From the IMG/VR virus record IMGVR_UViG_3300047471_000854, positions 1 to 20,078 of that record: a stretch of DNA of 20,078 nucleotides; one strand, written 5' to 3'. Origin of the DNA: a virus. The position numbers and the translations under genes were made by a program. The notes under the pieces are model-generated. The model did not search any database, was not told the origin of the DNA, and was given only the letters and a program-made list of their open reading frames with translations. Shown here piece after piece: positions 6,822 through 12,501 of this stretch (within the stretch, counting starts at the first letter, position 1; every line of letters begins with the position of its first letter).

Positions 6822-7293
6822 GACATACGAACGGTTCGCCCGGTCCATCAGGGAGGCCGGGCTGTACCTGTTTCCCGAGACGGGGTACGATCGAATCGTC
6901 TTCACCAACGGCTGCTTCGACCTCCTCCACCGTGGGCACCTCGACGTCCTGAACTACGCCAGGAGCGTGGCGGGAGCCCGGGGAACCGTGGTGGTAGGTC
7001 TGAACTCCGACGAGGGGATCAAGCGCCTGAAGGGACAGGACCGCCCGATCCAGGATGAGCACACCCGCGCCCTCCTGCTCATCCATCTCAGGATGGTCGA
7101 CCACGTCATTACGTTCGAGGAAGACACACCCTACGAGCTCATCAGAGCGCTGCAGCCGCATGTGATCGTCAAGGGTGGAGACTATGATCCCAAGACGGTG
7201 GTAGGCTCTGATCTCGCCCTGGTCGTGACCTGTCCGTTCCTGGACGGCAACTCGACCTCCAACATCGTGGAGAAGATCCGTGGAATCTCCTGA
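6802..7293 (+). CDS. hldC: Heptose-1-phosphate nucleotidyltransferase, RfaE2/HldC type
   Basis: A 163-residue cytidylyltransferase-fold protein matching the C-terminal half of HldE (or stand-alone HldC), which makes ADP-D-glycero-beta-D-manno-heptose from ATP and heptose-1-phosphate. FTNGCFDLLHRGHLDVL (34-50) contains the HxGH nucleotide-binding motif H43-H46. VVVGLNSDEGIKRLKG (63-78) with RPI (81-83), KGGDY (124-128) and the terminal STSNIVEKI (151-159) are all RfaE2 hallmarks. About 30 N-terminal residues precede the family domain. ATG 6802 lies inside the HAD gene with GGAG at 6787-6790. It is followed, with a 14-base overlap, by the kinase that would make its substrate. A related glycerol- or other sugar-phosphate nucleotidyltransferase activity is the main alternative, but KGGDY and the C-terminus favour the heptose enzyme. 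Confidence 0.86.
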   Translation: MNSQASETYERFARSIREAGLYLFPETGYDRIVFTNGCFDLLHRGHLDVLNYARSVAGARGTVVVGLNSDEGIKRLKGQDRPIQDEHTRALLLIHLRMVDHVITFEEDTPYELIRALQPHVIVKGGDYDPKTVVGSDLALVVTCPFLDGNSTSNIVEKIRGIS

Positions 7294-8206
7294 CAAGGTC
7301 TACAAGGTTCTCGTGGTCGGGGACATCATGCTCGACCAGTACACGTACGTCAAGACGGTGCGACAGGCCGAGGAGGCCAAGATCCCCGTCTGGGATGAGC
7401 TGCGCCAGGAGTACCGTCTCGGTGGGGCGGCCAACGTGGCTCACAACCTGAAGGCGCTCGGAGGAGCGGAAGTGGAAGTGCACCTCGCCGGCATCTGCGG
7501 ATCGTTGGTGGTCATCCATCGTCTGCGCGAGCTTGGGATCAAGCACGACCGGATGCTTGGGCATGAGACGATGGTCAAGCGTCGGTTCGTGGACGAGAAC
7601 AACAACTTCGTCATGCGTCTCGACAACTTCAGGAAGTTCGACCAGCCCGAGGTAGAGTTCTTCGAGATGATGATGGACTACTGGGAGCAGAGCTTCGACT
7701 GCGTCATCTTCTCCGACTACGACAAGGGGACCATCACCCCGAAGGTCATGGAGGTTTTCAGGAAGCTGGCGCCCATGACGATCGTGGACTCCAAGCGAGA
7801 GGACCTCCGGATCTTCGACGGGATCAACATCCTGAAGGTGAACGAGAAGGAGTACTCCTCCCAGGTCTCCAGCAAGCTCTACACCAACTTCACCGAGTTC
7901 TTCCAGTACGTGGTGGTCACCCGCGGTAGTGAGGGTGCGACCCTCATCATGTGTGACCACGCCAAGACGGTGAAGGCGGACCTGGCCCCTGGTAGGATCA
8001 TCGGGGATTCCTACGTGAATCACTCCGAGGAGTTCCCAGTGATTCAAGCGATGGTCAAGGATGTGACCGGCTGTGGGGACACCCACACGGCCGCCATGGC
8101 CTTCTGTGCGCTGAAGACTCGGGACGTCCGATCGGCAGTGAAGTTTGCGAACTCGGCAGCAGCGCAGGTGGTCCAAAAGTTTGGTACATCTGTCGCCTAC
8201 CTGTGA
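7280..8206 (+). CDS. hldA: Heptose-7-phosphate kinase, RfaE1/HldA type (second kinase)
   Basis: A 308-residue PfkB-family kinase closely resembling the HldE N-terminal domain. It has VLVVGDIMLDQYTY (10-23), YRLGGAANVAHNLKALG (45-61), SDYDKG (145-150), VDSKREDL (169-176), VVVTRGSEGATL (211-222) and DVTGCGDTHTAAMAF (261-275). Expected activity is ATP-dependent phosphorylation of heptose-7-phosphate to the 1,7-bisphosphate, feeding the HAD phosphatase and the nucleotidyltransferase just upstream. The usual GAGD is GCGD here; the catalytic aspartate D267 remains. It matches HldA better than the kinase at 822-1742. GTG 7280 starts within the preceding gene, with GGAG at 7269-7272. It is the last gene of the sugar cassette before a promoter-like site and a change of gene content. 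Confidence 0.86.
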   Translation: MESPDKVYKVLVVGDIMLDQYTYVKTVRQAEEAKIPVWDELRQEYRLGGAANVAHNLKALGGAEVEVHLAGICGSLVVIHRLRELGIKHDRMLGHETMVKRRFVDENNNFVMRLDNFRKFDQPEVEFFEMMMDYWEQSFDCVIFSDYDKGTITPKVMEVFRKLAPMTIVDSKREDLRIFDGINILKVNEKEYSSQVSSKLYTNFTEFFQYVVVTRGSEGATLIMCDHAKTVKADLAPGRIIGDSYVNHSEEFPVIQAMVKDVTGCGDTHTAAMAFCALKTRDVRSAVKFANSAAAQVVQKFGTSVAYL

Positions 8207-8212
8207 TATAAT
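8204..8212 (+). promoter_or_regulatory. Candidate promoter, extended -10 (TGATATAAT)
   Basis: TGATATAAT is a perfect TGn-TATAAT extended -10 box in very GC-rich DNA, straddling the end of the kinase gene. No good -35 hexamer is seen at the usual spacing (TTGGTA at 8181-8186 is 20 bases away). It lies 20 bases before a strong ribosome binding site and at the switch from sugar genes to small and late genes. It could be read by host sigma-70-type polymerase or by the phage sigma-like protein encoded downstream. Confidence 0.45.
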
Positions 8213-8220
8213 GGAACTGT

Positions 8221-8229
8221 AAGGAGGAG
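8221..8229 (+). promoter_or_regulatory. Strong ribosome binding site before 8233
   Basis: AAGGAGGAG ends three bases before ATG 8233, with about five bases between the AGGAGG core and the start. It is the strongest Shine-Dalgarno match seen in the window. It fixes the start of the 61-residue gene and supports this point as the head of a new translational unit. Confidence 0.65.
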
Positions 8230-8232
8230 TAC

Positions 8233-8418
8233 ATGGCGCTGAAACTTGGAAAGACGGTCCTGGTGGAGATCGTGGCGATCGTCCAGCGGGGACTGACGCA
8301 GGGGATCGACATCTCCCAGCAGCTTCGGGACATCGAGCTCGACGATCCGTCGGACGGCACGATCGAGCTGACCCAGGCGTACGTGGATCGTAGGGACTCC
8401 GACCCGGACCTCTACTGA
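8233..8418 (+). CDS. Hypothetical 61-residue protein
   Basis: I do not recognise this protein. It is 61 residues, with a hydrophobic stretch VLVEIVAIVQ near residues 9-18 that is too short and charged for a membrane segment, and an acidic second half ending DSDPDLY. It looks like a small helical protein. ATG 8233 has a very strong AAGGAGG site, and the stop overlaps the next start as TGATG. It is the first gene after the TGATATAAT box and is co-translated with the FmdB-type gene. Confidence 0.7.
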   Translation: MALKLGKTVLVEIVAIVQRGLTQGIDISQQLRDIELDDPSDGTIELTQAYVDRRDSDPDLY

Positions 8419-8609
8419 TGCCCACGTACATCTACGGCTGTGACCCCTGTCAACAGACGATGGAGGTCGTCCAGTCCATCAAGGACAAGCCGGGGTACCC
8501 TTGTCCTTCATGCGGGGAGAACATGTACCGCGTGATCCAGTCCACCTCCTTCGCCCTCCAGGGCGGCGGGTGGGCCAAGGACGGGTACTCGAAAGGAAGA
8601 GGCAGATGA
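8418..8609 (+). CDS. FmdB-type zinc-ribbon protein
   Basis: A 63-residue protein with the FmdB family layout: MPTYIYGCDPC at the start, paired cysteines C8/C11 and C29/C32 (CPSCG), then SFALQGGGWAKDGYSKG (44-60), which matches the family's F-x-L-x-G-x-GW-x-x-x-GY tail. The four cysteines should bind one zinc. FmdB-type proteins are called putative regulators after a gene near formamidase, but their function is unproven. Small FmdB homologues are known in large phages. Here it sits upstream of the sigma-like gene, so a transcription-related role is conceivable but not shown. ATG 8418 overlaps the previous stop and its own stop overlaps the next ATG (ATGA). Confidence 0.85.
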   Translation: MPTYIYGCDPCQQTMEVVQSIKDKPGYPCPSCGENMYRVIQSTSFALQGGGWAKDGYSKGRGR

Positions 8610-8935
8610 TCGGTGTAGTTTTGGGAATCCTGTTGGGACTCGCGGTTGCATACGGTGCCGTCGCGTCCTGGCTTCTGGTCCGAGCGAGCCAGAAGCTCCT
8701 CCAGTTCGACGATCTGGTGAACTACCTGGTCGACGACGTGGAGACCAACGTCAGGTACTTCGATGAGCTGACCAACACTCCGGTGCTGTCCAACGCGCCA
8801 GAGATCATGGACGCCAACAAGAACATGGCGACCATGTCGGCACGGCTCGACGAGTACCTCAGTCGCTTCGAAGAACTTACAGGGACGAAGGTCCGAAAGC
8901 TCACGGTTCCGAAGCCACCCGTAGCGGTAGGCTAG
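8606..8935 (+). CDS. Small single-pass membrane protein
   Basis: A 109-residue protein whose residues 2-24 are a clear hydrophobic segment (Ile/Val/Leu/Gly/Ala-rich), followed by a soluble helical part rich in Asp, Glu and Asn and a proline-containing end. The N-terminal segment lacks a signal peptidase site, so it is more likely a membrane anchor than a cleaved signal, with the body on either side. The soluble part (about 30-95) has heptad-like hydrophobic spacing, so coiled-coil assembly is possible. I do not recognise a family. ATG 8606 has AAGGAAGAGG just upstream and overlaps the FmdB stop. An open frame further upstream is the FmdB gene read out of frame. Confidence 0.68.
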   Translation: MIGVVLGILLGLAVAYGAVASWLLVRASQKLLQFDDLVNYLVDDVETNVRYFDELTNTPVLSNAPEIMDANKNMATMSARLDEYLSRFEELTGTKVRKLTVPKPPVAVG

Positions 8936-8946
8936 AAAGGTCCACG

Positions 8947-9672
8947 ATGGCCCAGTATTTCACGAAGCAGACGGACGAGTACCTCGCGAAGTTCATCAAT
9001 TCGACGGTGGTCGAGGAGAAGCACGAGGTCTTCGACGTACACATCCGCCCGGCTTTCGAGAAGCTGGTGGAGAACCTGATCTACGTGTACGGCTTCTTCA
9101 GCATCGACGACGTCGAGACCTTGAAGAAGGACTGCCTGGCGAACCTGTACGAGATGATCCCGAAGTTCGATCCGAACAAGGGGACCAAGGGATTCTCGTA
9201 CTTCAACGTCATCGCGAAGAACTGGTTCATCCAGAAGACCCGTGAGAAGAACAAGCGCAACCGGCTCGAGTCGGACCTGTACTATGATCTCGACCACGAG
9301 ATGGTCCGCTCCGACCCCAACTTCACTCTCTCTCCCCACGAGGACAAGGTCGAGGAACGTGAGTTCTGGGTCGCCTTCTACAAGGAGTTGGAGTCCTGGA
9401 GGAAGAAGCTTACGAAGAAGACCGAGACCCAGGTTCTCGAAGCAGTCATCTTCCTCATGCGAAACTCAGATCTAGTCACTATTTACAACAAGAAGGCCGT
9501 CTACCTGTACCTCCGGGAGATGACCGGGCTGAACACCAAGCAGGTCGTGGTGAACCTGAAGAAGATCAAGGGCCTGTTCAACGAGTGGAAGGACAGGTAC
9601 TTGTCTACCGGAGAAAGTGAAGAGTGTCAAAGCAATCCGAAGATCTCATCGACGAGGCGCACGGCAACCTAG
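8947..9672 (+). CDS. Phage sigma-like factor, T4 gp55-type (putative late sigma)
   Basis: A 241-residue protein with a sigma region-2-like segment at about 58-105: LKKDCLANLYEMIPKFDP, then KGTKGFSYFNVIAKNWFIQK (78-97), then a basic run REKNKRNR. This matches region 2.1-2.4 of small sigma factors and lines up with the corresponding part of T4 gp55, which directs RNA polymerase to late TATAAATA promoters. A second helical segment, YLYLREMTGLNTKQVVVNLK (186-205), could be a region-4-like helix-turn-helix. It probably binds host core polymerase and recognises promoters of the baseplate genes that follow. ATG 8947 has GAAAGG at 8935-8940. The last 16 codons overlap the next gene; the tail after residue 220 is low in conserved features. 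The sigma assignment is good; 'late' is inferred from context. Confidence 0.75.
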   Translation: MAQYFTKQTDEYLAKFINSTVVEEKHEVFDVHIRPAFEKLVENLIYVYGFFSIDDVETLKKDCLANLYEMIPKFDPNKGTKGFSYFNVIAKNWFIQKTREKNKRNRLESDLYYDLDHEMVRSDPNFTLSPHEDKVEEREFWVAFYKELESWRKKLTKKTETQVLEAVIFLMRNSDLVTIYNKKAVYLYLREMTGLNTKQVVVNLKKIKGLFNEWKDRYLSTGESEECQSNPKISSTRRTAT

Positions 9673-9956
9673 GGGAGGATCGTGCCAAGATCAAGGAGTT
9701 CACCGAACTCCTGAACAAGGCCATCTCTGTCGGCGAAGACGTCGACCCACTCGCCAAGATCGCCCTCGCAGAATCCTTCGCCCGGCTCACGGGCGAACTC
9801 ACCAAGAACAACTCCCTGCTCATCGAGCTGGCGAAGCTACGTGCCAAGAAGGAGTCCGTCACCAAGGGAAAGGGTGAGGGCTTCGACGAGGACGAGGCGG
9901 ACACCATGTTCGATGAGATCGAAGGAGAGGAAGCGGAAGACGACGGGAGCAACTGA
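9624..9956 (+). CDS. Hypothetical helical protein with acidic tail
   Basis: A 110-residue protein, mostly predicted helix, without cysteines or membrane segments. The middle (about 22-82) is a regular amphipathic helix pattern that could be coiled coil. Residues 85-110 are a dense acidic tail rich in Asp and Glu. I do not recognise a family. GTG 9624 lies inside the sigma-like gene, with GGAG at 9610-9613, giving a 49-base overlap in another frame. The stop overlaps ATG 9956. Its tight coupling to a sigma-like gene makes a transcription cofactor (T4 gp33 is a small late coactivator of similar size) an idea to test, but I see no gp33-specific motif. Confidence 0.65.
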   Translation: MSKQSEDLIDEAHGNLGEDRAKIKEFTELLNKAISVGEDVDPLAKIALAESFARLTGELTKNNSLLIELAKLRAKKESVTKGKGEGFDEDEADTMFDEIEGEEAEDDGSN

Positions 9957-10165
9957 TGGCGGATTTCAGCAAGACAAGTGACGACGAACTGAGGGTGCGC
10001 CTGGACGCGCTCCTGAAGCGCCTGGACTACAATCTCAAGTACGTCGCGCCCATGCTCAAGAAGATCTCGGACGATCGCTTCGAGGCTGCGACGGTCGTCG
10101 AGGAAATGAAGAAGAGGGGGATCGATCTCGATCCCGGAAAGGATGCCACGTCAACCACAGTATAA
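9956..10165 (+). CDS. Hypothetical 69-residue protein
   Basis: An unrecognised 69-residue protein, helical and charged, with the pattern LRVRLDALLKRLDYNLKYV suggesting a leucine-spaced amphipathic helix, and a polar C-terminus. ATG 9956 shares one base with the preceding stop. The 3' end overlaps the hub gene by 23 bases, and its stop codon TAA lies within the TATAATG sequence at 10161. The coding call rests on coupling and base composition. Confidence 0.6.
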   Translation: MADFSKTSDDELRVRLDALLKRLDYNLKYVAPMLKKISDDRFEAATVVEEMKKRGIDLDPGKDATSTTV

Positions 10166-10793
10166 TGACTACTACCGGCGCCCGGAAGTATTTCTCGCAG
10201 AGCTCCTGCAGAAGTACATGCGTGGCGAGCTGGTGGAACACGGCGAGGCCGCACCGGTCCTGTATCGTGCGCTCGTCGTTGCCGTCGATGTGGTAGGCGG
10301 CAAGCTCGAGAGTCCGCAGCCAGGCAACAACGACAAGGTCAAGCACGTCCTTCCCAACGGTCAGTCGGTCGACGTCAAGGCACAGGTCGGCCCGCTCAAT
10401 CCCAAGAACTCCATCAAGGCCAGGCTGCTGACAGGCGGTCGAGACCAGTTCTTCTCAGATCAGAACCTCCGAGTGTTCTGGCCCTTTTTCCCGGAACACG
10501 TCAGCGTCCCCATCAAGCCCGGTGAGCATGTGTACGTCCTGTTTGAGGACCGTGACATGACACACGGCCTGTGGGTGGGCAAGATGCCGGGGCACGAGGG
10601 TGTCAACTTCAAGTCCGGCCAGTCCACCTACAAGACGGACGACGATGACACACTGGCCTCCAAGTTCGACGACACGGCGGGAGCAGGCAGCGGAGACGGT
10701 CCGAAGTACAACACCGAGCTCGAGGCCAGTATGTCCGGGATCAAGGACGGTCGCCTCGCCGACAAGTTCGATGACACCAAGGGCGGGGGCTAA
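10143..10793 (+). CDS. Baseplate hub OB-fold protein (T4 gp5 N-terminal-like)
   Basis: A 216-residue protein likely to form the base of the tail needle. Residues about 38-155 read as an OB-fold: VLYRALVVAVDVVGGKLESP (39-58), then FWPFFPEHVSVPIKPGEHVY (112-131) and VLFEDRDMTHGLWVGKMPG (132-150). This pattern (strand, PF/PFP, P-x-GE-x-V-x-V-x-FE, GxWxG) is that of the gp5/VgrG-type hub OB domain. The lysozyme domain of T4 gp5 is absent. The C-terminal 60 residues are acidic and carry a duplicated motif, LASKFDDTAG (171-180) and LADKFDDTKG (205-214). The spike domain is the next gene. ATG 10143 has GGAAAGG immediately before it, closer than ideal. A frame upstream is lacking, and the next in-frame ATG would remove 25 residues. 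Confidence 0.65.
   Translation: MPRQPQYNDYYRRPEVFLAELLQKYMRGELVEHGEAAPVLYRALVVAVDVVGGKLESPQPGNNDKVKHVLPNGQSVDVKAQVGPLNPKNSIKARLLTGGRDQFFSDQNLRVFWPFFPEHVSVPIKPGEHVYVLFEDRDMTHGLWVGKMPGHEGVNFKSGQSTYKTDDDDTLASKFDDTAGAGSGDGPKYNTELEASMSGIKDGRLADKFDDTKGGG
10653..10784 (+). repeat. Duplicated LA-x-KFDDT-x-G motif in hub protein
   Basis: Two ten-residue copies, LASKFDDTAG encoded at 10653-10682 and LADKFDDTKG at 10755-10784, are separated by 24 residues rich in Gly, Ser and Asp. The DNA copies differ at several third positions, so the similarity is kept at protein level. They lie in the linker toward the C-terminus that would face the spike. Confidence 0.6.
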
Positions 10794-11563
10794 TGTCCTA
10801 CGACATGGTCGAGGAGGACGTCCCTCCGTTTCAGGTCCGTGTCGGTGACTACGCCGTCCACGGTTCCAACAACAGTTCACTGATCCTCGGTCGCGATCGT
10901 GCCAAGAACGGTCCGGCCACGGTCGACGACGGGCTTGGAACCGTCGACGATGGCGGAAAGGGGAAGGGCACCGGAGTGGCCCACCTGGTCGCCGGTCGCA
11001 AGGACAAGAACGGGGATCCGGACTTCTCCAAGGACATGTCGTTCCTGTACTTGGCCATGAAGACCAAGCTCGACGACAACCTGAACATCTCCACCAAGGG
11101 CGACGCCAAGGTCCCCAAGGACAACGACGTCCCGGCTGGCGTCATGAAGTCCGACAACGTCCGGGTCATGTTCCGCAAGAACGCCATGATCGTGATCGAG
11201 GACAGCACGAACTTCGTGTTCGTCGACAAGGACTCGGCCATCATCAGCATCGCGGACGGAAAGAACTACATCAAGGTCGAGAAGGACAAGACCACGATGA
11301 AGATCGGCTCTGCCGCCAAGGTCGTCATCGACGGCGGCGGGAAGAAGGTCACCATCGACGTGGACAAGTCTGGCAAGATCGAGCTGTCCGAGGGCGCCGC
11401 CAACCACATCCTTCAGGCCGAGGCTTTCCTCGACAAGTTCGACAACCACAAGCATCCGACCGGCGTCGGTCCTTCTGGTCCTCCGCTCGAGCCACTGAAG
11501 CCCCAGAAGGACCAACTTGCCTCGACGGGAGCTTCCAACAAGCCAGAGATCGTGATTCCCTAA
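10793..11563 (+). CDS. Baseplate spike protein with triple-stranded beta-helix
   Basis: A 256-residue protein resembling the needle part of a contractile tail (gpV/gp5 C-terminal/VgrG type). Residues 12-70 include VHGSNNSSLILGRDR (22-36), a stretch seen in baseplate spikes. Residues 120-205 are short beta-strands of about 8-10 residues with alternating hydrophobics (VRVMFRK, AMIVIED, FVFVDKD, AIISIAD, VVIDGGG, VTIDVDK), as in the intertwined trimeric beta-helix. HKHPTGVGPSGPP (219-231) contains H-x-H and a Gly/Pro tip as in gpV-type proteins, where histidines bind metal. ATG 10793 overlaps the hub stop (TAATG). Together with the preceding gene it looks like gp5 split in two without the lysozyme domain. 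Acts at the tail tip, in puncturing the outer membrane or cell wall. Confidence 0.75.
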   Translation: MSYDMVEEDVPPFQVRVGDYAVHGSNNSSLILGRDRAKNGPATVDDGLGTVDDGGKGKGTGVAHLVAGRKDKNGDPDFSKDMSFLYLAMKTKLDDNLNISTKGDAKVPKDNDVPAGVMKSDNVRVMFRKNAMIVIEDSTNFVFVDKDSAIISIADGKNYIKVEKDKTTMKIGSAAKVVIDGGGKKVTIDVDKSGKIELSEGAANHILQAEAFLDKFDNHKHPTGVGPSGPPLEPLKPQKDQLASTGASNKPEIVIP

Positions 11564-12081
11564 TGCCGTACGTACAGGCAGATCTCAAGTCCAAGATCAA
11601 GGATGCCCTCCAAAAGCTCAAGGATTCCAAGGACAAGAGCTCGACGGCTCCCGTTCCGAACGACGAGTCCTGCGACGCCCTGGCAACTGCCTACGACGAT
11701 TGGGCAATGCTTCCCCTCAAGGCCTTCAGCCCAGTCGTCCAGAAGTCCGCTCTGAAGTCCGCTCTCTCCGCTCCGATGTTCGCGGGGTGGGGACCGGGCT
11801 TCATTTCCTACTGGACAGGTTCTACGGTCACCGTCCCGGCCACCACCTCGGGGCTCATGGGTCCCACCTCCGCCACCGCTGGAGCCACGATACCAGCCGA
11901 CATGGCCCAGATCATGCTGGACTTCGCGAAGAAGGGACAGGAACCTTCTTTGGACGATGTGGCAGATAAGATTGCGGGCGTTCTATTTAAAGCTACAAAC
12001 CAGCTGATCTACATTCTGGTGCCAGTCCCACCGTCGCCAACTCCGACGACGCTGCCGCTGGCAACGGGTGTACCGGCTTAA
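11563..12081 (+). CDS. Hypothetical baseplate-region protein
   Basis: A 172-residue protein I do not recognise. Residues 1-30 are Lys-rich helix (DLKSKIKDALQKLKDSKDKS). The middle is small-residue-rich (Ala, Ser, Thr, Gly) with WGPGFISYWTG around 81-91, and the C-terminus (after about 150) is Pro/Thr-rich (VPPSPTPTTLP). No signal peptide is evident. It lies between the spike and the gp25-like gene, with ATG 11563 overlapping the previous stop, so it is probably a baseplate or assembly protein. Bases 11960-12000 use more A/T codons than the rest and include TATTTAAA at 11984-11991. Confidence 0.62.
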   Translation: MPYVQADLKSKIKDALQKLKDSKDKSSTAPVPNDESCDALATAYDDWAMLPLKAFSPVVQKSALKSALSAPMFAGWGPGFISYWTGSTVTVPATTSGLMGPTSATAGATIPADMAQIMLDFAKKGQEPSLDDVADKIAGVLFKATNQLIYILVPVPPSPTPTTLPLATGVPA

Positions 12082-12088
12082 GACTAAG

Positions 12089-12496
12089 ATGCCTATTGGA
12101 TTGACAGTTCCCTTCACGCAGTCTACCGGTTCGCTGGGCGTTCTCGCCTTCACGGACGACGAGGTAGAAGCGGCCAAGCAGAACATCAAGTCGCTCCTGG
12201 TCACGAACTGGGGCGATAGGCCCATGCATTTCCACCTCGGCTGCAACTTCGTGGAGTTCCTCTTCGAGCCCTTGAAGAACGACGTGCTCCGTCAGAAGAT
12301 GTCCGACCGGGTGGTGGACCAGCTCCAGAAGTGGCTTCCTTTCGTCAGGCTCCAGGACCTGGTGATCACGTTCCACGAGGATGATTCGAGAGTCCCAGCC
12401 AACGGGGTGGGGGTCGCCATGAAGTTCTTCCTGGTCAGCAAGCCGACCAACGTGGCGTCTCTGTTCCAAGTCGTCCCCGGCCCCGGGGGAGGGTAA
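12089..12496 (+). CDS. gp25-like baseplate wedge protein (GPW/gp25 family)
   Basis: A 135-residue protein of the T4 gp25 / phage P2 gpW / T6SS TssE family, part of the inner baseplate wedge that links tube and sheath assembly. The family signature is the stretch SLLVTNWGDRPMHFHLGCNF (35-54) followed by VEFLFEP (55-61), which corresponds to the family 'LLT-x-x-GER-x-x-x-x-x-G' core. The C-terminal part DLVITFHEDDSRVPANGVGV carries the strand pair usual for the family. Start choice is uncertain: ATG 12089 gives MPIGLTVPF, whereas GTG 12068 would add seven residues and overlap the previous gene. Neither has a strong ribosome binding site. It is followed by the gp6-like gene, as in T4-type and P2-type modules. 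Confidence 0.82.
   Translation: MPIGLTVPFTQSTGSLGVLAFTDDEVEAAKQNIKSLLVTNWGDRPMHFHLGCNFVEFLFEPLKNDVLRQKMSDRVVDQLQKWLPFVRLQDLVITFHEDDSRVPANGVGVAMKFFLVSKPTNVASLFQVVPGPGGG
12486..12493 (+). promoter_or_regulatory. Ribosome binding site before gp6-like gene
   Basis: The purine run GGGGAGGG sits at the 3' end of the gp25-like gene, with its GGAGGG (12488-12493) 8 bases before ATG 12502. This fixes the start of the baseplate-J protein in one of the few short gaps (5 bases) in the window. Confidence 0.6.
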
Positions 12497-12501
12497 AGTA
12501 G

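Noticed and set aside
1-8206. Reading the sugar cassette as a bacterial chromosomal LPS locus
   Set aside because: The same uninterrupted coupled strand continues into small phage-type genes, a sigma-like gene and a T4-type baseplate module, and the enzymes are short phage-like versions.
7169-8431. 420-codon minus-strand open frame opposite the HldA-like kinase
   Set aside because: It crosses the real kinase and adjoining genes, has no recognisable domain, and a strong third-position bias explains long antisense frames here.
10161-10166. TATAAT as promoter for the hub gene
   Set aside because: It lies 18 bases after the chosen ATG 10143 of the hub gene, so it cannot serve that gene unless the start is wrong; no -35 is seen.
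10143-11563. A lysozyme domain in the hub/spike genes
   Set aside because: No glutamate/aspartate-based lysozyme motif is visible between the OB-fold and beta-helix, and the hub protein is too short to hold it.
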